DNA of 64,000 bases, taken from the NCBI GenBank assembly GCA_030491005.1, contig JAKZMJ010000008.1, positions 124,001 through 188,000 on the forward strand, in the 5' to 3' direction. Shown in pieces: positions 52,518 to 60,959 of this stretch. This DNA is from Sulfurospirillum sp. (GTDB taxonomy: Bacteria; Campylobacterota; Campylobacteria; Campylobacterales; Arcobacteraceae). The notes beneath the pieces were generated by a model. It ran no database searches, had not been told where the DNA came from, and saw only the letters and a program-made list of their open reading frames with translations. The translations under genes were made by a program, and so were the position numbers. The first letter of the stretch is position 1, and every line of letters starts with the position of its first letter.

Positions 52518-53855
52518 TTATTTGCCTAAGCAAAATTCACCAAACATTAAATCTAACATTTGTTCATTATCATAAGGTCTTGTAATATTTGAAATATTCT
52601 CTAAGGCTTGAGTGATATAATATGAGAAAAATTCTAGCTCACCTGTTAATAGAGGTTCTTTAGAGTGTTCAATATTTTTCAATGTTTCTTCTACTGAAAT
52701 AATCTGTCTTTTAGAAATTAGAATCATTTCATTTGTATGTGAATTCATATCCAAAATATCTTGTATACTTTGAATTAAAGCTTGGATATTAGTTTTTGTT
52801 GATAGCTTAATATAATTTTGAATATTAGAAGTATCAAATTTAGTTTTCAAATCTATTTTATTAATTACTTTTATAATATGTTTATCTTTATTGTTTTTTA
52901 ATAAACTTAAGATATTTTTATCTTCTTCATCACATAAAGAGTTATTATCAAATAAAGCTACAATAATATCAGACTGTTCTATAGCTTCAAGAGATTTTTT
53001 AATACCTAATTGTTCTATAACATTATCTGAGTGTCTAATACCAGCAGTATCAACTATCTTTATAAGATGAGTTCCTATTTTGATAAACTCTTCAATAGTA
53101 TCTCTGGTCGTACCTGCAACTTGGCTTGTTATTGCTCTATTAAAGTTTAATAGCTTATTTAACAAAGAAGATTTACCGACATTTGCTTTGCCAATAATAC
53201 ATATCTTAAAACCTTCAATTAAACCCTCACGCCTTTTACTAGCTTCTAATGTTGAGCATAATTTTATAATCGTAATTTTAATTTTAGAATTTATTTGTTT
53301 TAAAATATCTTTTGGTAAATCTTCTTCTGCATAATCAATAGATACTTCTGTATATGCTAAGATATACAATAGATCAGCTCTTATTTCATTTACAAAAGTA
53401 CTTAGTTCACCTTTTAATTGTCTAGCTAATAGCTTCACACCATCTTCACTAGTTGCTTGTATGATTTTTGATATTGCTTCTGCTTTACTTAAATCTATTT
53501 TATTATTTAAGAAAGCTCTTTTTGAAAACTCACCAGCATTTGCAAGTCGTGCATCTAATTTTAAAATTTCATTTAATATGATATTAGTAATAACAATACC
53601 ACCATGACATTGAAATTCAACGATATCTTCACCTGTAAAAGAATGGGGAGCTTTGAAGTATAAGATTAAGGCTTCATCAATAAGTTCATTTGAACTATCA
53701 TAAAGACTAGAAAGTGTTGCTAGTCTTGTTTGTAGTTTATCTTTTTTTGAAATTTTAAGTGCAATTTGTAAAGCATTAGAACCTGATACTCTAATAATAG
53801 AAATAGAACCCATAGCATTAGCTGTAGCAATTGCTACAATTGTATCATCATACAA
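52518..53855 (-). CDS. mnmE: tRNA modification GTPase MnmE
   Basis: With MnmG it makes the cmnm5 group on U34. It has an N-terminal tetrahydrofolate domain (DTIVAIATANAMGSISIIRVSG), a G domain inserted in a helical domain (GKANVGKSSLLNKLL, DTAGIRHSD, NKID), and the C-terminal CLGK motif with the catalytic Cys. Length 445 aa is normal. It is the last gene of the rpmH-rnpA-yidD-yidC-jag-mnmE cluster. Confidence 0.97.
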   Translation of the reverse strand: MYDDTIVAIATANAMGSISIIRVSGSNALQIALKISKKDKLQTRLATLSSLYDSSNELIDEALILYFKAPHSFTGEDIVEFQCHGGIVITNIILNEILKLDARLANAGEFSKRAFLNNKIDLSKAEAISKIIQATSEDGVKLLARQLKGELSTFVNEIRADLLYILAYTEVSIDYAEEDLPKDILKQINSKIKITIIKLCSTLEASKRREGLIEGFKICIIGKANVGKSSLLNKLLNFNRAITSQVAGTTRDTIEEFIKIGTHLIKIVDTAGIRHSDNVIEQLGIKKSLEAIEQSDIIVALFDNNSLCDEEDKNILSLLKNNKDKHIIKVINKIDLKTKFDTSNIQNYIKLSTKTNIQALIQSIQDILDMNSHTNEMILISKRQIISVEETLKNIEHSKEPLLTGELEFFSYYITQALENISNITRPYDNEQMLDLMFGEFCLGK

Positions 53856-53857
53856 GA

Positions 53858-54760
53858 TTATTTATCTTTAGTTTTATACTCATTAACAAGTATGTATTGA
53901 GAACCCTTGATATTTTTTTTAACGACAATATACTTATTTGGAAATTCTTCTCTTAATCTTGTTAATGTAATATGTACTAATATTCCATCTAGTAATTTAG
54001 TTTTAAAAAAACCTTTTTCATATATTATTTTTATAACAGGTTCTAAATATTGGTCAATAGCATTTTCTTGATTTTGTAAAAATTCTGCAATTTCTAATCT
54101 TAACATAAGATTAAATTTATTATTTATCCAGTTAAATAAGATATACGATAGTGCCTTATATCTATAGCCTTCTTTTCCTATTAATAAAGCTGAGTCTTTA
54201 CCTTTAAATTCAATATACAATGTTCCTTCATCAAAAAACTCTACTTTAATCTTCTCCATATCATAACAAGAATTATCAAATAATGAATTAAGTCCAAATT
54301 GTACTTCTTCTATAATTTTATCTTTGTCTTTTTTTATTTTTATAATGCCTATATCGTCAATTTTTTTTTCTTTGTCATAAAAATTATCAAAAATCTTTTC
54401 TTTTGTTTCTATTATAGGAACTTTACTAATAATCTTAGGGGTAGGTTCTTCTTTTGTTTCATTTATTTTTAATGTAGAAGCTTCTTTTGTCTTTTCTATT
54501 TCTTCTAATATATTTTTTATTTTTATATCTTTTTTAGCTTCTAAGAAATTTGTTTTTTTATGATTACTTTTTTGATTATGATTGTGTTTTTGATTATGTT
54601 TTAAAACAACTTCTATAAGAGCATTTTTTTTGCCAAAGCCTAAGAAACCATTAGAGGCTTCTTGTATGATAGTTATATCAAATTCAGTAATAGAACAAGC
54701 AAACTCTTTTGTTGCTTGTTCATATGCTTCTTTTAGTGTTTTTGCTTCAAATATTTTCAT
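53858..54760 (-). CDS. RNA-binding protein Jag/KhpB (SpoIIIJ-associated)
   Basis: A 300-residue protein with an N-terminal Jag_N domain (MKIFEAKTLKEAYEQATKEF...GFLGFGKKNALIEV), a long charged linker (about 70-150), a KH domain containing LLIGKEGYRYKALSYIL, and an R3H-like C-terminus, though the Arg-x3-His signature is not clear. It binds small RNAs or mRNAs in several bacteria. Position between yidC and mnmE is the conserved one. Confidence 0.87.
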   Translation of the reverse strand: MKIFEAKTLKEAYEQATKEFACSITEFDITIIQEASNGFLGFGKKNALIEVVLKHNQKHNHNQKSNHKKTNFLEAKKDIKIKNILEEIEKTKEASTLKINETKEEPTPKIISKVPIIETKEKIFDNFYDKEKKIDDIGIIKIKKDKDKIIEEVQFGLNSLFDNSCYDMEKIKVEFFDEGTLYIEFKGKDSALLIGKEGYRYKALSYILFNWINNKFNLMLRLEIAEFLQNQENAIDQYLEPVIKIIYEKGFFKTKLLDGILVHITLTRLREEFPNKYIVVKKNIKGSQYILVNEYKTKDK

Positions 54761-54771
54761 AATTATAAACC

Positions 54772-56397
54772 TTATTTATTGGCTTCTTTTCTTTTTTTGA
54801 ATAATGTATTGATATAATATTGTTGTCCAATTGTAAATAAATTATTAACAAACCAGTATAGCGTAAGACCAGCTGGGAACCATAAGAAAAAGAAAGTAAA
54901 TATTATTGGTAAGAATTGGAAGATTTTCTTTTGCATTTCATCTTGCATCGTATTTGGAGTGATTTTTTGTTGTATGAACATTGATGCACCCATTAAAATA
55001 GGTAATACATAATATGGATCCATTTCTGCTAGATCTTCAATCCACAACATCCATGGTGCACCTTTTAATTCAATAGAATTTAATAACACTCTATAAATAG
55101 CAAAAAATATAGGTATCTGTAAAATTAAAGGCAAACATCCACCCATAGGGTTCGCTCCATGTTTTTTATATAATTCCATCATATGCATTGATTGTTTTTG
55201 TTTATCATCTTTATATTTAGCTTGAATATCTTTCATTTTTGGTGCTAAATCTTTAAGTTTTTGCATAGATACCATACCTTTATATGATAAAGGAAATAAT
55301 ATAAGTTTAATAAAAATAGTTAGAAATACAATAGTCCAACCCCAGTTACCAATATAACTTTGCAAAAATGATAAAAATAAAAACATAGGTTTTGCTAAAA
55401 ATGTGAAAAATCCATATTCTATTACATCAGTTAATTCAGGGTCTATAGCTTCTAAAACTTTAAAGTTTTTAGGACCTGAATAACCACTAAAACTTACATT
55501 ATCATTACCATGAATAAAGGCTTGTGGATTATCTTCTTCATCTGGCATTAATGAAACTTGTAGTGTTTTTTTAGTATTAAATAAAACATTTGCATAATAT
55601 CTATCAAAACTTGATATAAATTTAACAGCATTGTAAGATATAGTTTTATCTAAATCTTCATCACTAGTTAGCTCAGTAGTTCCATCACTTAATTTAACAA
55701 TAACACCATGATCTGCGTACATATCAACTAATACATTTGGTCTAAAGCCATTTGTTATAAAAAAGTTAGCTTTATTTGTTGTTCTAACATTTAAATCATA
55801 ATGACCACTAGGATAAAACTTAAATGTTTTTGTTAAAATTGTTCCTTTTAGTGTTTGGGTTAATACTAATTTTTGAATACTCTTACTTGCATTAATATTT
55901 TCTTGTGATGCTACATAACTTACTTTAAATGCCTCATCATTTAAATCAGCATTTTGGAACCTTACTTCTAAAGGTCTTAATTGTTTTGCTTCAAGTAATT
56001 TGATTTGTTTATTATTCTCATCTTTATATTTTAAATCAAGTAAGGTAACTTGTGCAATTCGTCCTAAATTATCTATTTGAATAATATTTCTTTTAGTTTT
56101 TATACTAACTATTATATTTTTTATACCAATAGTTTTAGAAGATAATGCTTCTATTGAATTATTGATATCAGTAGCACCTTTGTTAATATTACTTACATTA
56201 TTTGAAATGTTAGATACATTTGGTGTATTTTTTTTATTTAATTTTTGTTCTTGTTTGACTTTTAATTCTTTTTCTTTTTGTTGTGGCTTAAGTACCAAAA
56301 ACTCATAAGCTATAAAAAATACAAAAACAATTACCATCATTATTAACATTCTTTTTTGCATAAAACCATTTCCATTACCATTTATATTGTTATTCAT
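54772..56397 (-). CDS. yidC: membrane protein insertase YidC
   Basis: Inserts and folds inner-membrane proteins with or without SecYEG. The Gram-negative type has an N-terminal anchor (MLIMMVIVFVFFIAYEFL), a large periplasmic beta-sandwich (about 90-340) and five conserved helices, including the coiled C1 region (MQKLKDLAPKMKDIQAKYK) and FAIYRVLLNSIELKG. It has 541 residues. It is directly downstream of yidD. Confidence 0.97.
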   Translation of the reverse strand: MNNNINGNGNGFMQKRMLIMMVIVFVFFIAYEFLVLKPQQKEKELKVKQEQKLNKKNTPNVSNISNNVSNINKGATDINNSIEALSSKTIGIKNIIVSIKTKRNIIQIDNLGRIAQVTLLDLKYKDENNKQIKLLEAKQLRPLEVRFQNADLNDEAFKVSYVASQENINASKSIQKLVLTQTLKGTILTKTFKFYPSGHYDLNVRTTNKANFFITNGFRPNVLVDMYADHGVIVKLSDGTTELTSDEDLDKTISYNAVKFISSFDRYYANVLFNTKKTLQVSLMPDEEDNPQAFIHGNDNVSFSGYSGPKNFKVLEAIDPELTDVIEYGFFTFLAKPMFLFLSFLQSYIGNWGWTIVFLTIFIKLILFPLSYKGMVSMQKLKDLAPKMKDIQAKYKDDKQKQSMHMMELYKKHGANPMGGCLPLILQIPIFFAIYRVLLNSIELKGAPWMLWIEDLAEMDPYYVLPILMGASMFIQQKITPNTMQDEMQKKIFQFLPIIFTFFFLWFPAGLTLYWFVNNLFTIGQQYYINTLFKKRKEANK

Positions 56398-56721
56398 TTA
56401 TTTCTTCCACTCCCTATTTTTTATTACTAAGTATTTATCATTTCCAAGAGGCATATACCAGTATATTATTTTTATTTTTTTAAAACTATAATTTTTAAAT
56501 TTAAATTTTCTAACAACAGGATAATCAAATCCACCATCAAAATATTGATTGCATTTTAGTATGCGTGTAATTGTAAAATAAATAGCCTTAAAAAGTGTAT
56601 TATTATCAAAGTGCCATAATGAATATTGTGAACAAGTTGGATAATATCTACATGAACCAAAAGATAGTACGCTAAAATAGCGTTGATATATCCTTATTAG
56701 GTACTTTAATATTGCTTTCAT
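56398..56721 (-). CDS. yidD: membrane protein insertion efficiency factor YidD
   Basis: A 107-residue small amphipathic protein with the family core RYFSVLSFGSCRYYPTCSQYSLWHF and ILKCNQYFDGGFDYP. It attaches to the inner membrane and helps YidC. It overlaps rnpA by 4 bases and abuts yidC. The C-terminal 30 residues exceed the usual core. Confidence 0.93.
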   Translation of the reverse strand: MKAILKYLIRIYQRYFSVLSFGSCRYYPTCSQYSLWHFDNNTLFKAIYFTITRILKCNQYFDGGFDYPVVRKFKFKNYSFKKIKIIYWYMPLGNDKYLVIKNREWKK

Positions 56722-57056
56722 TTTTTAAATAATTCTAATCTTTTAAATGCAAAATTAAAAGCACTTTTTAACTCAGTAATATTTTTATCAAATATATTAC
56801 TTTTGACTATAAAAATATATTTTCCAGATTTAATCTTGTCATCATACACTAAAAGCATAGCTCTCAACTTTGCTTTGGCTTTACTTCTTTTTACTGCATT
56901 GCCTACTTTTTTTGAAGCTACAAAAGCAAAAGAGTATTTTTCATCAGGCATAAAAAAAGCGACAAAAGAGTGGGTGTGCCACTTTTTACCGCTTTTATAC
57001 AAGAGATTAAAATCTTTTGATTTGTTTAATCTGTAACCTTTGCTTAAATAGCTAAT
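56718..57056 (-). CDS. rnpA: ribonuclease P protein component
   Basis: Protein subunit of RNase P for tRNA 5' maturation. The signature region is [24 protein letters not shown]. The only standard start (TTG 57002) would begin at [12 protein letters not shown] and delete the conserved first helix. The open frame continues upstream as [20 protein letters not shown], the normal RnpA N-terminus, to ATT 57056, which has AAGGA 5 bases before it. I therefore take AUU as the start (112 aa). It overlaps rpmH by 13 bases. Confidence 0.88.
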   Translation of the reverse strand: MSYLSKGYRLNKSKDFNLLYKSGKKWHTHSFVAFFMPDEKYSFAFVASKKVGNAVKRSKAKAKLRAMLLVYDDKIKSGKYIFIVKSNIFDKNITELKSAFNFAFKRLELFKK

Positions 57057-57178
57057 CTTCTTCTTCCTTTAGCTCTTCTTGCTTTAATGATTTTTCTACC
57101 ATTTTTTGTTTTCATTCTAATTCTAAAACCGTGAGTTCTTTTTCGTGGAGTATTATGTGGTTGATATGTTCTTTTCAT
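57044..57178 (-). CDS. rpmH: 50S ribosomal protein L34
   Basis: A 44-residue, very basic ribosomal protein: [19 protein letters not shown] ... [13 protein letters not shown], matching L34 throughout. It is the first gene of the conserved rpmH-rnpA-yidD-yidC-jag-mnmE run. The AAAGGAAGAAG inside its last codons doubles as the rnpA ribosome-binding site. Confidence 0.97.
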   Translation of the reverse strand: MKRTYQPHNTPRKRTHGFRIRMKTKNGRKIIKARRAKGRRRLAI

Positions 57179-57688
57179 ATTTGATGCCTTTTTATATTGG
57201 ATAATTAAGTCGCGTATTATAGAAGATAATTGCTTAAAACTAGTTTAGAGATATCTAAAATAATACTTGATTTAGTTTAATTTACTAAAAACTATTAGAA
57301 TTATTAAGTAAAGTTCCAAATTATAGAAAAATATAAGTATTATTATATAAATTAGAATATATTTTATTTTTATAAGTACTTGCACAATTAATAGGAATAG
57401 CAAAGCATAAAGAGATTTAGATGTGATTATAAAACAAGACATAAAAAATATAAGGCTAATTGGCATACAAGGTAAGCTACCTATCTAATAAGTTTACCAG
57501 ATATTCATATTGTAGATTTAAAAAAGTAGCCTTATACTCTTGAATTATTTTTAACAGCGATTTAAAAGTTACACAATTTTATGAAGAAGAATAATCTAAC
57601 CGTATTAGTATACAGTTAGATTTACACTCTGTATTCTTAACTACAAGCTAAATACTTCATCTAAACAATTCAATGAAGTATTGTATAC
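57179..57688. other. 510-bp gap between rpmH and the FecR-protein gene
   Basis: The right part must hold the FecR operon end (hairpin at 57651-57682) and the left part the rpmH promoter. Rightward frames around 57390-57480 give short coding-like strings (AQLIGIAKHKEI; KTRHKKYKANWHTR) broken by stops, perhaps a decayed gene, but I cannot identify one. No DnaA-box cluster, tRNA or repeat is visible. The 64-codon leftward frame at 57272-57466 looks random. Confidence 0.4.
57651..57682 (-). terminator. hairpin after the FecR-protein gene
   Basis: AATACTTCAT pairs perfectly with ATGAAGTATT around a 12-base loop, 6 bases beyond the stop of the leftward FecR gene. No strong U-run follows. It probably marks the end of the HD-GYP/cyclase/barrel/FecR operon. 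Confidence 0.45.
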
Positions 57689-59203
57689 TTATTTCTTATC
57701 TGCTTCAAATTGTCCTTTTAAATTTATATTTCCTGTATCATTATGTGTGTCTGAATTACTTTTAATAAAGTCTTTTTTAGATAAATCTACTCTACCTTTA
57801 ATTTTATTTGCTTCTTTTCCATAAAAAGTACCACTACCAACACCTGTAGTTCCCTTTTCTCCTTCAATATCTATATTCGAATTGTTTCTATTAACAGAAC
57901 CTTTAAAATTTAAAGCATCCTTATCATATCCACCTAATTTAATTTTTCCCTTACTAATTTCATTAGCTTTTGCACCTAAATCAATAAGCATTTCTATTGT
58001 AGTTCCCTTAGGAATTGTTAATTTACTACCATCAACATCTATATATTGGCTATCTTTATTATAAGCAGTACCATTAAAGTTTCCTTTATATGTTTTTTTT
58101 GCATTATTATAATTAAAATAATCTGGCAAAGTTTTAACATCTGTATCTGGTGTATCTGTATCTGTATCTGGTGTATCTGTATCTGGTGTATCTGTTTCAG
58201 GTGTATCTGTTTCAGGTGTATCTGTTTCAGGTGTATCTGTTTTTGGTGTATCTGTTTTTGGTGTATCTGTTTCAGGTGTATCTGTTTTTGGTGTATCTGT
58301 TTTTGGTGTATCTGTTTTTTCTTTTTTAGCTTTTTCTTTTTTAGCTTTTTCTTTTTTAGCTTTTACTTTTTTAGCTTTTACTTTTTTAGCTTTTACTTTT
58401 TTAGCTTTTACTTTTTTAGCTTTTACTTGTGCTTTCTTAGTGTTTTGTGTATTAGTTTTTGCTTTGTTAGTTTTTAGTGTATTCAATTTTTGTGTATTTT
58501 CTTTGTTTATCTTTATTTCTTTTGTACCTTTTGTACTTTTACTTATCGTACTTTTATTTACAGAAACATCATCAATTAATATATTTGATGAAAAAGAAAC
58601 AGATTTATTGATTTTATATAAATCATTATTTCTAATTTTTTTGACTTTTAATTTAATATTAGCAGGATTAATACTCACAAATTTTCCAGCACTAACTGTT
58701 ATTCCTCTTTTTGTTTTAAAGCTAGTAACATAAATCTTACCTTCAGTACAAAATATATCTTCTTTATTTTGTTGAATGTTCATAACAATTTGAGTTCCTC
58801 TTATTCCAATAGAAGCAGTTTTTGTTTTTAAAATAAATTTTTTGGGAGCTATTTTACCGATTTTACCAGTAATAGTTCTAAAAATACCTTTAAACATAGA
58901 AAATTCTGCTTTTACATTTTTATTTTTTTCATCAAATAAATACTCATTTACTTTAAATACCGAATTATTTCCTATTGATATAATTGTCTGATCTTTAAAA
59001 AGCAACTGAAGCTTTGAATTCTTTTTGGTTTCAATTTGATCTTGTTTTTTTATATTACTTTCTCTTGTTACAAAAAATGTTTTACCATCTCTTATAATAC
59101 TTACTTCACCTTGTAAGGCAACAACTTTTGCAATATTTGCATAAGCAACATTTGTCATAAATAAGACACTCAATAAAATTATTTTTTTACATAAACTACT
59201 CAT
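57689..59203 (-). CDS. exported FecR-domain protein with basic and acidic tandem repeats
   Basis: A 504-residue protein starting at ATG 59203 (AAGGAG 5 bases upstream; an ATG at 59221 lacks this spacing). A signal peptide (KIILLSVLFMTNVAYA) is followed by a FecR-type beta domain (GEVSIIRDGKTF ... LFKDQTIISIGNNSVFKVNEY ... KTKTASIGIRGTQI), to about 165. Then come seven (V/E)KAKK units (about 258-294), ten TDTPx units (about 295-353), and a C-terminal region of about 150 residues with beta-rich FKGSVN/GNFNGTAY segments like transferrin-binding-type barrels. FecR-domain proteins are regular partners of CHASE2 cyclases. Export to the surface is plausible. Confidence 0.8.
   Translation of the reverse strand: MSSLCKKIILLSVLFMTNVAYANIAKVVALQGEVSIIRDGKTFFVTRESNIKKQDQIETKKNSKLQLLFKDQTIISIGNNSVFKVNEYLFDEKNKNVKAEFSMFKGIFRTITGKIGKIAPKKFILKTKTASIGIRGTQIVMNIQQNKEDIFCTEGKIYVTSFKTKRGITVSAGKFVSINPANIKLKVKKIRNNDLYKINKSVSFSSNILIDDVSVNKSTISKSTKGTKEIKINKENTQKLNTLKTNKAKTNTQNTKKAQVKAKKVKAKKVKAKKVKAKKVKAKKEKAKKEKAKKEKTDTPKTDTPKTDTPETDTPKTDTPKTDTPETDTPETDTPETDTPDTDTPDTDTDTPDTDVKTLPDYFNYNNAKKTYKGNFNGTAYNKDSQYIDVDGSKLTIPKGTTIEMLIDLGAKANEISKGKIKLGGYDKDALNFKGSVNRNNSNIDIEGEKGTTGVGSGTFYGKEANKIKGRVDLSKKDFIKSNSDTHNDTGNINLKGQFEADKK
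58141..58316 (-). repeat. 15-bp tandem repeats coding TDTP(K/E/D)
   Basis: About ten units of GTATCTGTTT(C/T)(A/T)GGT type, some shortened to 6- or 12-bp steps at the left end (TDTDTPDTD). All steps are multiples of three, so length change would not shift the frame. Typical of slippage-prone minisatellites. Confidence 0.9.
58322..58426 (-). repeat. 15-bp tandem repeats coding (V/E)KAKK
   Basis: Seven consecutive 15-bp units (TTTTTTAGCTTTTAC or TTTTTTAGCTTTTTC on the plus strand), five coding for VKAKK and two for EKAKK, with almost no synonymous variation, which suggests recent expansion. Confidence 0.92.
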
Positions 59204-59225
59204 AGTAACTCCTTTTAACATTATT

Positions 59226-60905
59226 TTACCAAGATATACTTTTAATATAGCTTAATGATATCTTATTAATCTTATACTTATAAGGATCTTGATTTGAATT
59301 ATTTCTTGTATGTGTATATCCTATATTGATATTATCACCTCTTTTAATAAGATATTTATACTCAAGTAATATATTGTGATTTATATCTTTTCTAGTAGAA
59401 TCAAGAAAAAAATTCTTTTCCTTATATTTATTTATATTTATTTCATATTCAAAACTTACTTCATTTTTTTTATTGATTTTATAAAAATAATTAAAACCAT
59501 TAGCAAATGAATATTTATCTATATCTGTTCTTAAGTCATATTTTTTTACATTTTTACTTATAGTTGTATAATATTTAAAATTATTTAAAATACTATAATT
59601 TAAATGATAAGCAATTTTTTTATATTCTTTTCCTTTATATTTATTGTTTAAATAATGAATTTGCCTATATTGTAAATATGTGTAAAATTTGTTTTTATTT
59701 AAACTAGAAGTAAAAGAAAAAATATTAAAATCATTGTCTAAATATTGATTAACTCTTGAAGCACTTAGTGCAAGAGCATATATATTATTTTTATGGTAGT
59801 AAGATAATTTTGTTTCATATTTTAAAAAAAGTGAATTAGAACTTTTGACTTTTTGAAAATTTTCTTTATAAAATAAAAAAGAATTTTTGAATAATAAATT
59901 TTTATTTTGTTTTATAGGATAATAAATATTAATATTAAACATTGAGCTAAGATATGAATCTTTAATTGGACTTTCACCTTGTATAATAATATTATTAAGC
60001 CCTGGTAGTTTATAATAAATATTTTCTAAGCCGTTATTTATATTTGAACTTCTATTTAATCCAATCAGTAGTAAGGCACGTCCAAAGTATGTTTTTTTAT
60101 TTTTATCCATTTTTACTAAGATATTATTAATCTTTTGTTTTGTACCTTGATTAATATTTGATTTTAAAAGTTTTTTAAATTCCCCTTCTGATTCTTCTAA
60201 TAATTTTTTGTCCATAAGAAGTTTGGCAAACTCAAAGCGAATTTTATGAGATTTTGGATTTTGGATTAATATTCTCTCCAATATTGCAATTGCTTCATCA
60301 GCTTTATTGATTTTAATTGCACTTTGTGCTAGAAAATAATTTACATTTATATTAAAATTATATTTTGCAAATAATTTTTTAAATAAATTATACGCTTGTG
60401 TATATTCTTTGACATTGTACATAATCGAAGCTGTGATATATTCATTCGTTGATTCAACATTATGATTGTATAGTGTTGGAGAATCCGATCTTACTTTCTT
60501 CTTTTTCTTCTTCTTCACTTTTTTCTTAACTTTTTTCTTAACTTTTTTCTTCTTTATTTTTTTCTTAACTTTTTTCTTCTTCTTTTTCAATAAATAAGTT
60601 TCTTTTTTTTCTTTTTTTGAATCAAAAACCTTTTTTATATAACTATCTTCAAATTTATTTATTAATTTGAAAATTCTTTGCAACTCTTTTGCTTTAGTAA
60701 TATTTGGTATTTCTTTAATAAGTACAGAGTATTTTTTATTAGCAGCAACCTTAACTATTAATTTTTCAGGAGAATTTAATAAAAATTGTATTTCTTTATG
60801 ATATTCATTAGCAACATTAGCATATTTAGAAGATACTAAATAAAGTGAGTAAGTTTTAGCATTCAAACTTAGACAAAAAAATAAAAAAATAAAAAAAAAT
60901 TTCAT
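59226..60905 (-). CDS. TPR/outer-membrane beta-barrel protein with poly-lysine stretch
   Basis: A 559-residue exported protein with a signal peptide (MKFFFIFLFFCLSLNA). A SPOR-like domain (about 20-95; YSLYLVSSKYANVANEY...YSVLIKEIPNITKAKEL) is followed by a run of about 35 residues that is almost pure lysine with Val spacers (105-140). TPR-like helices (about 155-260; AYNLFKKLF, KADEAIAILERILIQNPKSH) lead to a barrel from about 275 to the terminal Trp (SISW). TPR plus barrel recalls Slam/DUF560 surface-protein assembly modifiers (LNRSSNINNG fits their first strand), but identity is not certain. It lies between the cyclase and the FecR protein, 22 bases before the FecR start. Confidence 0.65.
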   Translation of the reverse strand: MKFFFIFLFFCLSLNAKTYSLYLVSSKYANVANEYHKEIQFLLNSPEKLIVKVAANKKYSVLIKEIPNITKAKELQRIFKLINKFEDSYIKKVFDSKKEKKETYLLKKKKKKVKKKIKKKKVKKKVKKKVKKKKKKKVRSDSPTLYNHNVESTNEYITASIMYNVKEYTQAYNLFKKLFAKYNFNINVNYFLAQSAIKINKADEAIAILERILIQNPKSHKIRFEFAKLLMDKKLLEESEGEFKKLLKSNINQGTKQKINNILVKMDKNKKTYFGRALLLIGLNRSSNINNGLENIYYKLPGLNNIIIQGESPIKDSYLSSMFNINIYYPIKQNKNLLFKNSFLFYKENFQKVKSSNSLFLKYETKLSYYHKNNIYALALSASRVNQYLDNDFNIFSFTSSLNKNKFYTYLQYRQIHYLNNKYKGKEYKKIAYHLNYSILNNFKYYTTISKNVKKYDLRTDIDKYSFANGFNYFYKINKKNEVSFEYEININKYKEKNFFLDSTRKDINHNILLEYKYLIKRGDNINIGYTHTRNNSNQDPYKYKINKISLSYIKSISW

Positions 60906-60959
60906 TTATTAAACCTCAAAAGTATTAAAGATTTATTATACAATAAAATAATAAATATA

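Noticed and set aside
57272-57466. 64-codon leftward frame in the rpmH/FecR gap
   Set aside because: Composition of Ile/Leu/Tyr typical of random AT-rich DNA, no ribosome-binding site, and the frame matches no family I know.
58046-58477. 143-codon plus-strand frame rich in Cys-Ile-Trp repeats
   Set aside because: It is the mirror of the 15-bp repeats of the leftward FecR gene. It has no start context, and the repeats are explained by the real protein.
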